DNA of 54,471 nucleotides from positions 1-54,471 of the forward strand of contig URJQ01000002.1 of assembly GCA_900548195.1 (NCBI GenBank). Reading direction: 5' to 3'. Below the pieces are notes generated by a model that was not told where the DNA came from, ran no database searches, and worked only from the letters and a program-made list of their open reading frames with translations. This DNA comes from an uncultured Prevotella sp. GTDB taxonomy: Bacteria; Bacteroidota; Bacteroidia; Bacteroidales; Bacteroidaceae. Shown in pieces: positions 8,358 through 16,517 of the stretch; positions within the stretch are counted from its first letter, which is position 1, and the number at the start of each line of letters is the position of its first letter. Position numbers and translations under genes: made by a program.

Positions 8358-8397
8358 TGTTTTATTTCTAAAATGTGATGTAGTTTGCCTGTAGAAA

Positions 8398-11300
8398 TTA
8401 TCTGAACGCAGTAGAAATACGGAGGTTATACTTGTCCGCATCCACGATACGGAAGCAGAAATCGCTCATTCCCGGGCCATTTATCACTGCTCCTGTGATG
8501 ATATTGCGCCCCTTTTTGAGCGTTACAGGACGTGAAACGACATCATCGCGCACCATTCTTCGGTCGCCGGAGAGCATTGCCATCTCCTGACCATTAAGCC
8601 ACCACTTGGAAGCGGAGTTGCTACCGATGGCAAATCTCACGTCTTTTATCTCCTCATCACATTCTATGATAGTAGTAGCCCAGAAGATAACGCCGTAGCG
8701 TTGCTGTCCGGTACAGGTGGCAAGGCGATACAGTTTGACATTGAATAGTTGGCTGTCATAAGCATTCCACGCCTTGTCCTTCTTACTATAAGCCAATGGT
8801 TGCGGAAAGGTCTCATTGAGATAAGTGTCTGTAAAGACGGTGTTGCTTCTGTTAGGCTTTGATATCGGGTCATGGAGCATCCACCTTCTGACGAAGCCTT
8901 CACTGTCGGGAGTAGTAGAATCCTTGGTAGCAGGGCGCAAATAGGTCTCCAGTTGCGGTGTCTTCTCTATCACGCGATAGTGTCCGCTGAGGTGCATAAA
9001 TGCAAAGAGGCGTAATAGTCCGTCGTAGTAGGCATCGAAATATCCGTCAGCATCCGGCTTATGCTTGGCATTCCACAATCTATCGATGAAATCGTAACTT
9101 TTCGGATGCGAGCACATGATAGACGAAGCCGCGAGAGTAGCCATAAGTCCGATGGAATGGCGCAATTTGGGTTGGTAAGTGCCTGCTGGGAGAATTTGCT
9201 TTGGCAGTGTGCCATCCGTGTTGTATTGGTCGAGATATGAGTCTATGCCCTGCGAGAAAAAGAAGTTTTGAATGGTGTGTCCATAGTTCTGTTGCCACTG
9301 TCTGTCAGAGCAAGCCCAACTGTAATCGAGCGCAATATTCATCGGTACGCGCCATGAATCATAGCGGAAGCAGTCGCCTAAAAGTCGGTTATTATGTAAC
9401 GGAGTGCCGTCGAAATTATTGTAATCATCATTGAGTCCAGTGAGCGGATGCACGCTTTTATGCAGATATTCACGACTTTTGCGGGCGCATTCACGCCAAT
9501 ATGATGCTCTGCCATCTTCGGCATAACGTGCCCATACCTCATAGAAGGCAGGGATATGGTAAGACGGATCAGTGAAGGAGACACCTGGAACGAAGGTGAT
9601 AAGGTCGGTTTCCGGGTCTATCAGCGATACTGTCCGCTTGGTGGTGACTGGCTTTTCGAGTCTTTTTCCATCCATTCCACGCCTCATGGTAAACTCTGTC
9701 TGGCGTGGCTGGATGCAGTCGAGGATATACTGTGCCTCCTTCAGATAGTCGATTTCACCGCTGTTTCCCCATCTGTTTGATGCGAAGATGAGGGAAGTGA
9801 TGTAATAGAGTTCGCCATCAGAGGCTGGTCCATTGGCATTTGGCGTGCCGTCAGGCTTGCAGCTCCAGCGGAAATAGCCTTTCATCGGTCCGTCCTGCAT
9901 CTGCATATACTTCTTGCTCCAGCGCCAGAGACGGTCGAAGATGTCCTTTCTGTCAAACTGCACTGCTATCATCATGCCGTAGGACATGCCCTCGGTGCGC
10001 ACATCCTTGTTCTTCAGGTCTGAGATGTAAGCCATATCCTTGCCTGCTTCAAAGTAGCAGCGGTTCTTTCCCTTGAACACGTCATCAAAGACCTGGCGCA
10101 GCTTTGCCTCGACTTCTGCCTCGGAATGCCCTGCCTCCACGAAGAGATTGCGATAGGTGCCCGTGGCAAGTCCACCGGAAGAGGAAGGCACGAGCGGTGT
10201 GCGCGGATTGAGGGAAATCCAATCCACCTCCACCGGGGCTTTGCCTTTGTTCGTCAGCACGAGTTCATGGAGTCCGTTAGGCAGTTTGTTGACCTTGAGT
10301 TCAAGTGTCGTCTTCCGGATATCCACTATCTCTGCACGTCCCCAGAATCCCGGTTTGTTCACCCATACGGTGTATTCTCCCTCTGGTATCTGCACGTTGG
10401 CATAGGTCACGAAGCCATCTTTCGGCAGTATAGTCTTCCATCCGAGGAAGCGGTTAGTCGTGTCATTATATTCTATCGTCGCCCCTCCACCGATACTGCT
10501 ATATCTATCCATCTGCACCATAGTGCGGGCATCTGTCACTCCTATACCACGAAGCGTAGGTTTCACTTCCTGTATCGTGCCGTCAGGATTGAAGAAAAGG
10601 GAGTCGGCACAGACTGATCTGTTCTTGTCAAACCAAGGCGAATAGGCATTATTATGATAGAAGAGGTACCACTGTCCTTTGTATTCCACGATGGAATGGT
10701 GATTGGTCCAGCATCCATTCTCATGCTCTTTCATGATGATACCTTTGTATTCATAAGGTCCCATCGGCTTGTCGCTCATAGCATAAGCGAGACATTCGGT
10801 GCCATTTTCTTTGCGTACCCAAGGGTAAGTGAGGTAAAACTTACCATTTCTCTCGAATGCGAAAGGGCCTTCCTTGAAGCCTTCGGGCAGTCCTTCCACC
10901 GCATGACCGTAGAATTTCATGCCATTTGGCGCTTCAGTAGGGTTTTGCATCTCCTCGTCAGCAAGCTCGATGAGATTATCTTTCAATCTTGCCATACGCA
11001 GTCCGCCACCTCCCCAGAAGATGACATTCTCGCCATTGGAGGCCTGTAGCACACACGGGTCGATGCCTGCAATACCTTTTATATTGTCAGGCAAGGCTTT
11101 GTAGGGACCATACGGATGGTCGGCTGTCGCCACTCCGATACCAAATCCGCGGCTTCTTGCATCCTTGTCGGTGGCGAGAGGCTTAGGAGCATCGGGGAAA
11201 AAGAAATAATATTTGCCATCTTTCTCTACGCAGTCCGGTGCCCACATAGAGTAAGCCTTTGGGTTGCCCCATGGCACTTGCTCCTGGGAAAGAATCACTC

Positions 11301-11547
11301 CGTGGTCGGTCCAGTCGGTGAGATTGTCGGAAGAGAAGACATGATAGTCTGCCATGGAAAACCATTTCTTTTCTGGTTCCACGGGACTAATGATGTCGTG
11401 AGATGGAAAAAGGTAAATTCTGCCATTGAATACCCTTGCTGTTGGGTCTGCCGAAAACTGATGATTGATAATCGGATTCTGCGCTTTTGTGGCGGAGACG
11501 GCAGTTGCCAGAATGGACATTATGGCAATTTGCTTTAAGATTGTCAT
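8398..11547 (-). CDS. GH43-GH8 fusion: beta-xylosidase/arabinofuranosidase plus reducing-end xylosidase-like enzyme
   Basis: 1049 residues with a signal peptide (cleavage near TKAQ). Residues about 25-330 are GH43 (D34 in ADPTA, D163 in GIDPC, E226 in KEGPF). About 335-447 is a CBM6-like beta-sandwich. About 465-865 is GH8: general acid E519 in RTEGMSYGM, D577 in ASDGELYY and likely base D730 in FRYDSWR, as in reducing-end xylose-releasing exo-oligoxylanases. About 875-1049 is a further beta domain with a KGRN loop. Inference: one protein trims xylo-oligosaccharides from both ends. It leads a three-gene run with a -7 box about 70 bp upstream. Fusion of two exo-type activities is unusual. Confidence 0.9.
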   Translation of the reverse strand: MTILKQIAIMSILATAVSATKAQNPIINHQFSADPTARVFNGRIYLFPSHDIISPVEPEKKWFSMADYHVFSSDNLTDWTDHGVILSQEQVPWGNPKAYSMWAPDCVEKDGKYYFFFPDAPKPLATDKDARSRGFGIGVATADHPYGPYKALPDNIKGIAGIDPCVLQASNGENVIFWGGGGLRMARLKDNLIELADEEMQNPTEAPNGMKFYGHAVEGLPEGFKEGPFAFERNGKFYLTYPWVRKENGTECLAYAMSDKPMGPYEYKGIIMKEHENGCWTNHHSIVEYKGQWYLFYHNNAYSPWFDKNRSVCADSLFFNPDGTIQEVKPTLRGIGVTDARTMVQMDRYSSIGGGATIEYNDTTNRFLGWKTILPKDGFVTYANVQIPEGEYTVWVNKPGFWGRAEIVDIRKTTLELKVNKLPNGLHELVLTNKGKAPVEVDWISLNPRTPLVPSSSGGLATGTYRNLFVEAGHSEAEVEAKLRQVFDDVFKGKNRCYFEAGKDMAYISDLKNKDVRTEGMSYGMMIAVQFDRKDIFDRLWRWSKKYMQMQDGPMKGYFRWSCKPDGTPNANGPASDGELYYITSLIFASNRWGNSGEIDYLKEAQYILDCIQPRQTEFTMRRGMDGKRLEKPVTTKRTVSLIDPETDLITFVPGVSFTDPSYHIPAFYEVWARYAEDGRASYWRECARKSREYLHKSVHPLTGLNDDYNNFDGTPLHNNRLLGDCFRYDSWRVPMNIALDYSWACSDRQWQQNYGHTIQNFFFSQGIDSYLDQYNTDGTLPKQILPAGTYQPKLRHSIGLMATLAASSIMCSHPKSYDFIDRLWNAKHKPDADGYFDAYYDGLLRLFAFMHLSGHYRVIEKTPQLETYLRPATKDSTTPDSEGFVRRWMLHDPISKPNRSNTVFTDTYLNETFPQPLAYSKKDKAWNAYDSQLFNVKLYRLATCTGQQRYGVIFWATTIIECDEEIKDVRFAIGSNSASKWWLNGQEMAMLSGDRRMVRDDVVSRPVTLKKGRNIITGAVINGPGMSDFCFRIVDADKYNLRISTAFR

Positions 11548-11616
11548 TAGGGTTAGATTTTGGGTTTTGGAATAATCCGATGGTAAAGTGTCGGATGTGA
11601 GTCAGTATTGTGGTTA

Positions 11617-11624
11617 CAAAATTA
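11617..11624 (-). promoter_or_regulatory. Promoter -7 box for the GH43-GH8 run
   Basis: The minus strand reads TAATTTTG, matching TAnnTTTG, 70 bp upstream of the start at 11547. No clear -33 TTTG is seen at the expected spacing. Apart from this box and the repeat cluster at 11879-11988, the gap 11548-12080 is AT-rich and holds no recognisable gene. Confidence 0.5.
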
Positions 11625-11878
11625 CGGAAAAATGGGGAAAAACTCTAATTATAATGTTGCAGAAACTTGTCGCATTGTTTCATTTTTGGCAAAGAATGGA
11701 AATATAGGGCTATTGTTCGATTTTTCCTATTGGGAATTATTTGCTGATTATGGTTTCAGACGTGAGAAATGAAATATCCCCAAAATATCGACTGTTAGAA
11801 AATTGTGGCATTTTCAGAAAAATCGTAATCAAATTGCAGAGTTTTGCTTACAGTTTTCTGACGCATAGATGCCGGGAT

Positions 11879-11988
11879 ACAAAAGCATAGATATTACGGG
11901 GTAAAAGCATAGTTATTACAAACTGAAAGCATAGTTATTACAGGGTAAAAACGATGCTTTCAGTTTGTAATATCAATGCTTTCGTTTT
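11879..11988. repeat. Repeat family A cluster (AAAAGCATAGTTATTAC units)
   Basis: Three direct units of AAAAGCATAGWTATTAC are followed by inverted, diverged units. A perfect 17-bp inverted repeat pairs 11916-11932 with 11954-11970. The same motif forms clusters at 28946-29064, 29522-29623 and 52710-52816. It lies between the ends of the GH43-GH8 run and the GH97 gene and encodes nothing obvious. Confidence 0.8.
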
Positions 11989-12080
11989 CCGGCGGCATTG
12001 CCATGATTTGGGAGAAACTTTTTGTTCTGTTTTTCCCTTCTGGCAAATTACGCTATTAGAGACGAAAAGACCAGAGGAAA

Positions 12081-13913
12081 TCACTCTATAGTAATGACGA
12101 AGCCTCCACGAGGCTGACACTTTATCTTCATGTCATTTTCGCCGATTTCATCGCATGAAACAAGGTTCCAATTGCTCTTGCTCCTATCGTTGGAATCAAG
12201 GAAAAGATGGGCTTTCTTCTGTTTCTTTACATACTTCTTAAGAAGTGCGAAATCGAGTGTCTGCTCTTCATCTGTACCATTGATACCTGCCACATACCAT
12301 TTATGCCCTTTTCTGCGTGCCATCACCACATATTCGCCCGGATAACCTGATATGAGTCGCGTCTCATCCCATGCTGTAGGGAGACTGGAGAGGAAGTCTC
12401 TGACTGCCTGAGGTTGGGCAAGGAAACTCTCAGGACGGTCTGCCAGATGCTGGATGCCAGACTCGAATATGACCGTGAGTGCCAATTCATGGGCATGAGT
12501 GGTGATGTGTGGATGCTGAGAGTCGGAGAATGCGCATGGGGTATAGTCCATCGAACCGATGACATTACGAGTAAATGGCAACGTGGCATTATGTCTTGCT
12601 GCCTTGTCGGTGAATGTAGGGACATTATTATACCATTCTGCTCCATAGACGCCCTCGGTGCTTACAAGGTTAGGATAGGTGCGTTGCCATCCACGAGGAA
12701 CTGTTGCACCATGGAAATTGACGAGCAGATGATGCTTTGCGGCACACTCAAGAAGTTCTATCATGTATCTTATATTGAGATTGTTGTCACCGGAAAAGAA
12801 ATCAATCTTCACACCCTTGACACCGATTTTCTCACACCATGCGAACTCTTTCTCTCGGTCTTCGGGATTATTGAGTCGGAATTTCGGACCCGGTGCCCCG
12901 TTTATCCAGCCGACAGAGGAATTATACCAGATTATCGGCTTAATGCCCGCTTCGATACATTCCTTGACTGCATCCTCGATGGTCTTACCTTGATTGGATG
13001 CAATCTTTGGCATTTCATCCCATTCTGCATCAATTAAAACGTAAGGCAACTTCATCTTTACAGCCAAATCGATGTATTTCCTTATTATATTTATATCATT
13101 GGAACCATGATTATACGCCCAATAAATCCACGAAGCAACGCCTGGCTTGATCCATGATACATCGTCAAAAGTGGATGGCTGAGAGTTGTCTGTAATGAGA
13201 GTGGATTCCACTACATCATTAAGCGAACCGATTATCAGCGTCTGATCGCCCTCCACGGCTTTGCCATCAGGGCGGATAAGATAATGATTCGATTGGCTCG
13301 TGGCATAGAAACTGGAAGCCGCACAATTCTTTCCGATATTCGATTCGGAAAGTAAGGCAAAGACATTATTCTCATATTCGAACAATGCCGGATAACCATA
13401 TCGCTCGCCTTTCTTGGTTTCACGATTCTTTGGAAAGAATCCCTCATAGCTGTCAGTCCATTGCATTAGCCAGTTGGCTTTCGCAGAACTGAAATCCACA
13501 TGATGACCTTCATATTCTCCATTGCCAAGAGTGCTGTCTCTGCTCCATGTTATGCCGTCATTATAGGCTTTTACCCTCAATCGGCATCCATCAGCAAGGG
13601 GATAACTGCTTTCGCAAAAAGCATTGGTGCAATGCTTCTTCTTACCCAAAAGCATTTCGTAGTCCACTTTTTCAGCCTTTTTGCTGTGAATTATCTTTCC
13701 TTGTCCGAGGCATATATCCATCTTCATTATTGACTGCCAGCCTTGCAGACCTTTATATCTCACTTGCAACTGACCGACTTCGGGTGCAGAAACATACTCC
13801 ACCTTGATTTTTCCATTGGGCGAAACTTGCGCTAATGCAACCGAAGAAATCAAAGAAAGGGGCAAAACGAGTGTCTTGATTATTATTTTCTGAATTTGCT
13901 TAGAGTACTTCAT
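12081..13913 (-). CDS. GH97 glycoside hydrolase, probable retaining alpha-galactosidase type
   Basis: 610 residues, signal peptide ending ALAQ. The N-terminal beta-super-sandwich covers about residues 30-250, the (beta/alpha)8 domain about 255-530 and a C-terminal beta domain the rest, as usual for GH97. D371 in GVKIDFFSGD sits where the retaining branch of the family has its Asp nucleophile; the SusB-like inverting branch lacks it. Family knowledge: retaining GH97s are alpha-galactosidases, which would fit galactose caps on complex arabinoxylan. Its ATG overlaps the stop of the GH31 gene upstream by 4 bp, implying coupled translation. A second GH97 lies at 20114-22117. Confidence 0.9.
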   Translation of the reverse strand: MKYSKQIQKIIIKTLVLPLSLISSVALAQVSPNGKIKVEYVSAPEVGQLQVRYKGLQGWQSIMKMDICLGQGKIIHSKKAEKVDYEMLLGKKKHCTNAFCESSYPLADGCRLRVKAYNDGITWSRDSTLGNGEYEGHHVDFSSAKANWLMQWTDSYEGFFPKNRETKKGERYGYPALFEYENNVFALLSESNIGKNCAASSFYATSQSNHYLIRPDGKAVEGDQTLIIGSLNDVVESTLITDNSQPSTFDDVSWIKPGVASWIYWAYNHGSNDINIIRKYIDLAVKMKLPYVLIDAEWDEMPKIASNQGKTIEDAVKECIEAGIKPIIWYNSSVGWINGAPGPKFRLNNPEDREKEFAWCEKIGVKGVKIDFFSGDNNLNIRYMIELLECAAKHHLLVNFHGATVPRGWQRTYPNLVSTEGVYGAEWYNNVPTFTDKAARHNATLPFTRNVIGSMDYTPCAFSDSQHPHITTHAHELALTVIFESGIQHLADRPESFLAQPQAVRDFLSSLPTAWDETRLISGYPGEYVVMARRKGHKWYVAGINGTDEEQTLDFALLKKYVKKQKKAHLFLDSNDRSKSNWNLVSCDEIGENDMKIKCQPRGGFVITIE

Positions 13914-16345
13914 AACTTTACTTTCTTTGATTTTCTTTTATACGATATTGTTTTTTCTCCTTGCGGTGTCTTAACTATAAAAATGCGTTTTTTCGCCATT
14001 CCATCGAAGTTTCCATTGCGGTCGCCTATCTCTAAAGTGCGGTTTGCTTCGTTCCATTTCAGATGTATGGTGGAGAAAGCACCATTTTCATAATTGTATG
14101 TATCGCCTTCGTCCTCATAAAGAGTAAACTCAGCATTCTTTCCTGGATATACATTGATAGTAATCGGCTTGCCTCTCTGCGCATCAGAGTATTCCGCCAC
14201 CTCAGTAGTAGGAATTATCGAGCCTGACTTTACGAAGATATGCACCTTGTCTATCTCTGTAGGCTGAGTAATCCATCTGCCTCCTTCATATAATTTTCCA
14301 TCGTTGAAATCATACCATTCCGTACCTTTCGGAAGATATATACTACGGTCTTTCGCTTCGGAAAGAGGTTTTGTGACCGGACATACAAGGTAGTCGCCGA
14401 ACATATACTCGTCCTTCAGGTCAAGAACATTATCATCTTCCGGGAAATCAAAGGCAAGCAAGCGGGCCATAGTGTAACCTTCTCGATGCTGTTTCCATGC
14501 CATACTATATATATAAGGTATGTTACGATAACGAAGACTTATCATACTTGAGATGGCATCATAGAATATTGTGCCTTTTTCTCCAAATTGCCATATCTCG
14601 CGCGGAGTGTCACTACCGTGACTTCTCAGCATCGGAAGAAAGGTAGCCCATTGAAACATTCTGACATAGTATTCCTTGTAGGCATCATCCCTGACGCCAT
14701 TCTGAAATTCTCCCTTGTAAAACCACCTTCTACCATCGTCTTTCGTGAAGAAAGAACCTACATCTACCGTCCAATAAGGATTGCCAGTAGCCATATAATT
14801 AAGCCCGGCAGGTATCTGTTGGCGGAAAGATTGCCATGAAGCGTGGGTATCGCCATTCCATACTATCGTACCATATCGTTGCTGACCTGCATAGGTGGAA
14901 CGAGTAAGATTGACTACTCGCGGTCCTCCACCATACCTGTTGGCGGTCGCAGCACGCTGATTCTCATATATTCCCATAGAGTGATAGAGCGAAAAGAGAC
15001 TGCTGCGCTCTACTCCAAGGGCTTCGCTGAGCACATCTTTATTGAGCATCCAGCGGTATTCATGGTCGTCCCAACTATATGGAACGGACTCATCATGGAG
15101 GGAATGTGCGGGTATTTGATTCCAATCACCATCAAGAGGCTCGCTGGAATCACACCACCAGGCATCAAAACCATTGGCAAAAAACTCATCATTGGCATAT
15201 TTCCAATAGAGCTTACGGGCTTCTGGATTGAAGGCATCATAGATATCATGCTCCAGCATCATGCCTCTCTGCTTGAAATCATCAGCTTCAGGACACCATT
15301 GAGGATTAGGCCAGATGCTAATCATCAGTTTTGCGTTCATGGAATGCACCGAATCTGCAAGGGCCTTTGGCGATGGATAGTACTTTGGATTCATCTTCAT
15401 ATAGCCCCATCCCTGTGGCCAGTAGTTCCAGTCCTGCACTATCATGTCGATAGGCACATGCCTACGGCGATATTCACGCAATGTTTTCACTATATCATCA
15501 GATGACACGTAGCGCTCTTTCGACTGTGTATAGCCAAACAAATAACGTGGCATCATGGAGACATCTCCCGTAAGGAAACGATAATTTTCCACGATTTCAT
15601 CGAGATTTTCGCCTTTGATGAAATAGTAGTCAAGATGCTTCGCACCTTCGAGCTGCATCGTGGTGACGTAACAATCTGCAGTTCCTGTTTCCTTATTATC
15701 TGCCTTCCGGCTCTCAAACTTCATCGCACAACCGGCATCAAAGAGAAGACCGTAACCCTTAGTAGATAGAAGCATCGGAACGAAAGCCTTGAGATTATGC
15801 TGGGTAAGCCACAATGTCTTGCCCTGAAGATTCATATAATCCTCCATGTGGGCTCCAAGACCATAGAGCGCTTTCTCGTTTTCTGCACAGAAAGAGACAT
15901 AATAGCGGGTGCTTATTCCTATAGTATCACGGCGTATTATATCCTTCACAGTCACCTTGCCGTTAGCAGTTTCCACTGCACGAGCGGATTTTTCATCATA
16001 TACAATGCGCTCCTGCACTGAGGGTTCTGCCTTTAGATATTTGCCATTTGAGTCAAGAATCACATTACTCTGCTTATCCTTGAAGGTGAGACTTCCTGTC
16101 TGCTTATCCATAATGACGGTAAGCACAGAAGAACGAAGAACTAATTGCTCGGCGGTTTCCGTTTGTGCTACCTTCACATTTTGAGGCGAATAGACGCAGA
16201 TACCGGTGTTATTATTTTGGAACTTGCCATCTTGGTCCCACTGCACACGTACTATTGAAGGCGTGACAAAAGAAAATCTCAGCTTTGGATTAGCATTTAT
16301 TGCCAATCCGAAGCTGAGAATTATGTAAAGAAATATGTGTCGCAT
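13910..16345 (-). CDS. GH31 glycoside hydrolase, probable alpha-xylosidase or alpha-glucosidase
   Basis: 811 residues from the start at 16345, chosen because it opens with a signal peptide (MRHIFLYIILSFGLAINA). ATGs at 16360 and 16402 are also in frame. It has the N-terminal beta-sandwich, catalytic barrel and C-terminal beta domains of GH31. The nucleophile is D399 in WWCDSSEP and the acid/base D499 in WNGDTHASW. In a xylan cluster an alpha-xylosidase or alpha-galactosidase role is more likely than starch degradation, but specificity cannot be read directly. It ends with ATGA overlapping the GH97 start, so the two are expressed together. A 14-bp inverted repeat lies within the first 25 codons. 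Confidence 0.88.
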   Translation of the reverse strand: MRHIFLYIILSFGLAINANPKLRFSFVTPSIVRVQWDQDGKFQNNNTGICVYSPQNVKVAQTETAEQLVLRSSVLTVIMDKQTGSLTFKDKQSNVILDSNGKYLKAEPSVQERIVYDEKSARAVETANGKVTVKDIIRRDTIGISTRYYVSFCAENEKALYGLGAHMEDYMNLQGKTLWLTQHNLKAFVPMLLSTKGYGLLFDAGCAMKFESRKADNKETGTADCYVTTMQLEGAKHLDYYFIKGENLDEIVENYRFLTGDVSMMPRYLFGYTQSKERYVSSDDIVKTLREYRRRHVPIDMIVQDWNYWPQGWGYMKMNPKYYPSPKALADSVHSMNAKLMISIWPNPQWCPEADDFKQRGMMLEHDIYDAFNPEARKLYWKYANDEFFANGFDAWWCDSSEPLDGDWNQIPAHSLHDESVPYSWDDHEYRWMLNKDVLSEALGVERSSLFSLYHSMGIYENQRAATANRYGGGPRVVNLTRSTYAGQQRYGTIVWNGDTHASWQSFRQQIPAGLNYMATGNPYWTVDVGSFFTKDDGRRWFYKGEFQNGVRDDAYKEYYVRMFQWATFLPMLRSHGSDTPREIWQFGEKGTIFYDAISSMISLRYRNIPYIYSMAWKQHREGYTMARLLAFDFPEDDNVLDLKDEYMFGDYLVCPVTKPLSEAKDRSIYLPKGTEWYDFNDGKLYEGGRWITQPTEIDKVHIFVKSGSIIPTTEVAEYSDAQRGKPITINVYPGKNAEFTLYEDEGDTYNYENGAFSTIHLKWNEANRTLEIGDRNGNFDGMAKKRIFIVKTPQGEKTISYKRKSKKVKL
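16278..16318 (-). promoter_or_regulatory. Hairpin in the early coding region of the GH31 gene
   Basis: The arms 16278-16291 and 16305-16318 pair at 13 of 14 positions around a 13-nt loop. On the minus-strand transcript the hairpin is followed by TTTTCTTTTG, a U-rich run. It overlaps codons about 10-23, the end of the signal peptide and early mature region. It could be an attenuator or a chance structure. Confidence 0.4.
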
Positions 16346-16427
16346 ATAATGAAAAAACATTACTGGAGTTTCGCCAGTATCTATCAAGCTGACAATCAGC
16401 AATAAAATATCAATAAATAAAAATAAA

Positions 16428-16435
16428 CAAATATA
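16428..16435 (-). promoter_or_regulatory. Possible -7 box for GH31-GH97
   Basis: The minus strand reads TATATTTG (fits TAnnTTTG), about 83 bp upstream of the GH31 start at 16345. The region is very AT-rich and no -33 element is evident, so support is weak. Confidence 0.3.
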
Positions 16436-16478
16436 TTTTTCTATTTTTTCTTTATTTTTCTATATTGATGTTTTAATC

Positions 16479-16508
16479 TTCCCCACAATGGTGGGGACTG
16501 AGGGGGTT
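16479..16508. repeat. Repeat family D hairpin (CCCCAC/GTGGGG)
   Basis: CCCCAC (16481-16486) pairs with GTGGGG (16491-16496), followed by ACTGAGGGGGT. It lies just after the stop of the GH43 gene at 16518. Similar CCCC...GGGG hairpins followed by a G-rich tail occur at 28715-28737 and 28792-28819. It could act as a transcript end or processing site. Confidence 0.5.
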
Positions 16509-16517
16509 GCCGCTTTT

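Noticed and set aside
8358..8441. N-terminal extension of the GH43 frame at 6873-8357
   Set aside because: It would overlap the end of the upstream GH43-GH8 gene and hide the signal peptide; the start at 8357 is preferred.
12049..12075. ATTAGAGACGAAAAG near the GH97 stop, similar to the MITE end ATTAGAGACTAAACAAAAG
   Set aside because: Only about a dozen bases match, there is no partner inverted repeat and no target duplication. Not enough to call a second element.
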